Translations under genes and position numbers: made by a program | NCBI GenBank assembly: GCA_016776525.1 | Contig: JADHTD010000088.1 | Location: forward strand, 1-9,270 | Source of the DNA: Rhodospirillales bacterium | GTDB lineage: Bacteria; Pseudomonadota; Alphaproteobacteria; Rhodospirillales; JADHTD01 | Length of the DNA stretch: 9,270 nucleotides | Reading direction: 5' to 3' | Part shown: positions 6,913 to 9,270 of the stretch, in pieces | Layout: the number at the start of each line of letters is the position of its first letter | Numbering within the stretch: the stretch's first letter is position 1 | Notes under the pieces: model-generated | Database searches by the model: none | Told to the model about the DNA's origin: nothing | The model's input: only the letters and a program-made list of their open reading frames with translations

Positions 6913-7753
6913 GCCCCTGAAGGTTCAAGGGAACCTGCAATCCCCGCCCCTAGATCAGCGATCCCGTGATCTCAGGCGTCTTGTCATTGACGCCCTGGAT
7001 GGCGGTGGGCGCGGCCATATCGGTTCCTCCATGTCGTTGATCGAGATCGTCCGCGTACTCTATGACGATGTTCTTGAATTCCGCCCCGGTGAGCCGGACT
7101 GGCCGGACCGCGACCGCTGCATCCTCAGCAAGGGGCATGGCTGCCTGGCCCTGTATGCGGTGCTGGCCGACAAGGGTTTTTTCGCCAAGGAGGTCCTGAA
7201 ATCCTTCTGCAAACAGGATAGTTTCCTCGGCGGCCATCCGGAACGCGGCAAGGTGCCCGGCGTCGAAGCCTCCACCGGGGCCTTGGGCCACGGCCTGTCC
7301 ATTGCCGTCGGCATGGCCCTGGCGGCCCGCCTGCAAAAGCGGGACAGGCGTCATTTCGTGGTGCTCGGCGACGGCGAGATCAACGAAGGCTCGGTCTGGG
7401 AGGCGGCTATGTCGGCTTCCAAACACCAGTTGTCGTCGCTGACCGCCATTGTCGATTACAACAAGCTGCAATCCTACGGGCCGACGGCGGAGGTCATGGA
7501 CCTGGAACCGCTGGCCGACAAATGGCGCAGCTTCGGATTTTCCGTCGCCGAGGTGGACGGCCATAATGTCGATGATTTGCGGTCCACCCTTGGCGCCCTG
7601 CCGTTTGATAAACAGAAGCCATCCGCCGTTATCGCCCACACGGTCAAGGGCAAGGGCATCCCCTTCGCCGAGAACGATGCCACCTGGCACCACAAATCCC
7701 GCCTGCCGGATGAACAGATCGCCGCCCTCTATCAGGCATTGGAGGACGAGTGA
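6902..7753 (+). CDS. Transketolase, N-terminal (TPP diphosphate-binding) subunit of a split enzyme
   Basis: This 283-residue protein equals the first domain of a transketolase; the second is encoded by the next gene. It has the TPP/Mg2+ motif GDGEINEG (156-163) through DYNK (185-188), and the conserved His residues of transketolase in GRGHIGSS (His39), SKGHG (His79), ALGHGLS (His130) and WHHKS (His263). Together the two subunits should move a two-carbon ketol unit between sugar phosphates, or make a ketose from an aldehyde acceptor. The start at 6902 is chosen because GGGAG lies eight bases upstream; the frame is open farther up, to an ATG at 6812, but that would place 30 residues inside the preceding gene and ahead of the family's normal start. 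Split transketolases of this size occur in many secondary and surface-sugar clusters. The specific reaction here is not known. Confidence 0.93.
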   Translation: MAIKPLKVQGNLQSPPLDQRSRDLRRLVIDALDGGGRGHIGSSMSLIEIVRVLYDDVLEFRPGEPDWPDRDRCILSKGHGCLALYAVLADKGFFAKEVLKSFCKQDSFLGGHPERGKVPGVEASTGALGHGLSIAVGMALAARLQKRDRRHFVVLGDGEINEGSVWEAAMSASKHQLSSLTAIVDYNKLQSYGPTAEVMDLEPLADKWRSFGFSVAEVDGHNVDDLRSTLGALPFDKQKPSAVIAHTVKGKGIPFAENDATWHHKSRLPDEQIAALYQALEDE

Positions 7754-8700
7754 TGCGTAAAGCCTGCCTACAATCGGTCTATGAACTGGCCAAGAAAGAC
7801 CCCCGCATCGTCTTCATCGGATCGGACCTCGGCCCCGGCACCCTGGATGACTTCAAGGCCGAAATGCCGGAGCGGTTTTTCATGGAAGGCGTCGCCGAAC
7901 AAAACGTCATCGGCATGGCCGCCGGGCTGGCCATGGAAGGGTTTATTCCCTACGTCAACACCATCGCTTCCTTCCTGACCCGGCGCTGTTACGAACAACT
8001 GGCCATCGACCTGTGCCTGCACAACCTGCCGGTGCGGCTGATCGGCAATGGCGGCGGGCTGGTCTATGCGCCGTTGGGCCCGACCCATCTGGCCATCGAA
8101 GATATCGCCATTATGCGGGCCCTGCCCCGCATGACCGTGGTGGCCCCCAGCGACGCCGAGCAAATGAAACAGTTCATGGTTGAGACTCCCGACTGGCCGG
8201 GTCCGGTCTATATCCGGCTGGGCAAGGGCGGCGATCCCGTCGTTTCCCGCCCCGAGGACGGTTTTGAGATCGGCAAGGCCATAGCCCTGCGCCCGGCGGC
8301 GGAAGTCGCCCTGATCACCACCGGCGTCATGGTCAACCGGGCCCTGGCGGCAGCCGACCAGCTCAAAGCCGACGGCATCGACTGCGGTGTTCTCAACGTA
8401 CATACCATCAAGCCCCTGGACCGGGAGGCTGTCCTTGAGACGGCCCGGGAAGCCCGCATTCTGTTGACCCTGGAAGAACACACGACGACCGGCGGCCTGG
8501 GCAGCGCCGTCCTGGAAACCCTCTCCGACGGCCTGGAACAGCCGTGGCCCGTCATCCGGCGGCTCGGCATCCCCGATGTCTTCCCCGGCGAATACGGCTC
8601 CCAGGACTCGATGATGGAAAGCTTCGGCCTGCAACCGCCGCAGATCGCCGAAACCGTCCACCAAATATTGTCAGAAACGCCCTTATCAAAAGCGTCTTAA
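7753..8700 (+). CDS. Transketolase, C-terminal (pyrimidine-binding) subunit of a split enzyme
   Basis: This 315-residue protein supplies the other half of the active site. The Transket_pyr domain (about 1-165) holds EGVAEQNVIGMAAGLA (45-60), in which Glu49 would activate the TPP aminopyrimidine. It also holds GLVYAPLGPTHLAIEDIAIM (102-121), with the substrate-contacting His112, and VVAPSDAEQM (129-138). A C-terminal transketolase domain (about 175-305) has HTIKPLD (217-223) and EEHTTTGGLGSA (241-252). The first ATG shares its A with the TGA stop of the partner gene (TGATG), and a strong GGAGG sits seven bases before it (7741-7745), so equal, coupled synthesis of the two subunits is likely. 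A GTG one codon earlier is possible but less well spaced. It is the last of the tightly packed genes before a 32-base gap. Confidence 0.93.
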   Translation: MRKACLQSVYELAKKDPRIVFIGSDLGPGTLDDFKAEMPERFFMEGVAEQNVIGMAAGLAMEGFIPYVNTIASFLTRRCYEQLAIDLCLHNLPVRLIGNGGGLVYAPLGPTHLAIEDIAIMRALPRMTVVAPSDAEQMKQFMVETPDWPGPVYIRLGKGGDPVVSRPEDGFEIGKAIALRPAAEVALITTGVMVNRALAAADQLKADGIDCGVLNVHTIKPLDREAVLETAREARILLTLEEHTTTGGLGSAVLETLSDGLEQPWPVIRRLGIPDVFPGEYGSQDSMMESFGLQPPQIAETVHQILSETPLSKAS

Positions 8701-8706
8701 CCCCCA

Positions 8707-8730
8707 GATTAACGAAAGAATTTCGTAATC
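8707..8730 (+). promoter_or_regulatory. Hairpin covering the ribosome-binding region of the last gene
   Basis: GATT (8707-8710) plus ACGAAA (8712-8717) pairs with TTTCGT (8721-8726) plus AATC (8727-8730), with one bulged A and a GAA loop. That gives ten pairs ending two bases before the ATG at 8733. It would hide the only purine-rich stretch (GAAAGAA) available as a ribosome-binding site. There is no T run, so it is not a terminator. A role in translation control is inferred. Confidence 0.45.
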
Positions 8731-8732
8731 CG

Positions 8733-9270
8733 ATGAAAACAACGATCAGCTTTTCCGAACTGTCCCATACCGGCCATTCCTGCAATGCCGTGCCCTACGG
8801 TGTCGCCCTGGTTGCCGCCTATGCCCTGAAACACTTCGGCGACACCATCGAGGCCCGCCTTTTCAAGGACCCAACCGTATTCGGTGAATACCTGGAGAAA
8901 ACGCCGCCCCGCATCGCCTGCTTTTCCAGCTATATCTGGAACACCAACCTGTCGCTGGCTTATGCCAAACAGTTGAAACAACAGCACCCGGACACCGTCA
9001 CCGTCTTCGGCGGTCCCAATTACCCCATTGTCGAGGCCGAGCAGGAAGCCTTCCTGCTGGCCCATCCGGAGATTGATTTTTACGTCTTCCGGGACGGCGA
9101 GGAAGCCTTTGTCAAATTGCTGGAAGCCTTACAGGACGCCGATTGCCGGATCGACGCGATCAAGAAGGATCAGCTCAAAATCCCATCCTGCCATTACATC
9201 GCCGACGGCAAGATGGTGGCCGGTGACCTGATGCCCCTGATCGCCGACCTCAATGATCTGCCGTCCCCCT
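8733..9270 (+). CDS. Cobalamin-binding-domain protein, probable B12-binding radical SAM enzyme (3' part cut off by window edge)
   Basis: The frame opens with ATG at 8733 and stays open to the window edge for 179 codons. The visible part matches the N-terminal B12-binding Rossmann domain of cobalamin-dependent radical SAM proteins. It starts with a strand and helix near GHSCNAVPYGVALVAAYALK (residues 11-30), then has IACFSSYIWNTNLSLAYAKQ (53-72), the strand VTVFGGPNYPIVEAE (about 82-96) like the GGPH loop of the family, and DFYVFRDGEEAFVKLLEAL (about 107-125), the usual 'D-x-x-x-x-G-E-x-x' stretch. No DxHxxG cobalamin-ligand motif is seen, as is common in this family. The CxxxCxxC cluster would lie beyond the window, so the radical SAM call is inference. 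It follows the split transketolase on the same strand after 32 bases and likely belongs to the same operon. Members methylate or rearrange unactivated carbons, some in sugar and lipid pathways. Confidence 0.75.
   Translation, partial: MKTTISFSELSHTGHSCNAVPYGVALVAAYALKHFGDTIEARLFKDPTVFGEYLEKTPPRIACFSSYIWNTNLSLAYAKQLKQQHPDTVTVFGGPNYPIVEAEQEAFLLAHPEIDFYVFRDGEEAFVKLLEALQDADCRIDAIKKDQLKIPSCHYIADGKMVAGDLMPLIADLNDLPSP

Noticed and set aside
7768..8664. Minus-strand open frame of 298 codons
   Set aside because: It is antisense to the transketolase C-terminal subunit; its Gly/Asp/Gln-rich product has no recognisable motif.
8701..8732. Terminator after the transketolase C-terminal subunit gene
   Set aside because: The hairpin there has an A/T-rich stem and no T run, and it abuts the next start codon, so read-through is more likely.

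Overview
The window looks like a protein/flagellin-glycosylation and surface-sugar locus of a Gram-negative bacterium, most likely an alphaproteobacterium of the Rhodospirillales/Magnetospirillum kind. That placement is an inference. It rests on the moderately high GC, the Maf-type glycosyltransferase beside a TPR/SPINDLY-type O-GlcNAc-transferase-like protein, and the general look of the proteins. There is no rRNA, tRNA or housekeeping marker here to confirm it. Coding density is high, and I see no mobile element, CRISPR array or RNA gene.

The layout is two divergent gene groups that share one AT-rich regulatory gap at about 5106-5264. Leftward (minus strand), in transcription order, are: a Maf/DUF115 motility-associated glycosyltransferase (5105-3144); a ten-repeat TPR protein with a GT41 (SPINDLY/OGT-like) catalytic half (3103-665); and, after a 130-base gap, the N-terminal two thirds of a HisF-like cyclase/ammonia-channel paralog that runs off the left edge (534-1). 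Rightward (plus strand) are: a HAD-superfamily hydrolase (5265-5885); an APH/choline-kinase-like phosphotransferase (5875-6912); the two halves of a split transketolase (6902-7753 and 7753-8700); and the start of a cobalamin-binding-domain protein, probably a B12-dependent radical SAM enzyme, that runs off the right edge (from 8733). The first four plus-strand genes overlap one another by 11, 11 and 1 bases and so form a tight operon.

The leftward group plausibly attaches a sugar, often a nonulosonic acid (pseudaminic or legionaminic acid), to flagellin through Maf. It also has a second soluble O-glycosyltransferase with its own TPR substrate-binding arm. The HisF-like protein of such clusters normally works with a HisH-like glutaminase and a WbpG/PseA-type amidotransferase to put an acetamidino group on the sugar; those partners would lie beyond the left edge. 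The rightward group has the content of a sugar-building module: a kinase-like enzyme, a phosphatase-like enzyme, a two-carbon ketol transferase and a probable B12/radical SAM enzyme. I cannot name its product, and it is the best candidate here for an undescribed pathway.

Points worth a second look are: Glu in place of both catalytic Asp residues in the HisF paralog; the non-canonical catalytic loop of the phosphotransferase; the tandem of two different protein O-glycosyltransferases; the dyad and phased repeats in the divergent promoter region; and a hairpin ending two bases before the start codon of the last gene.
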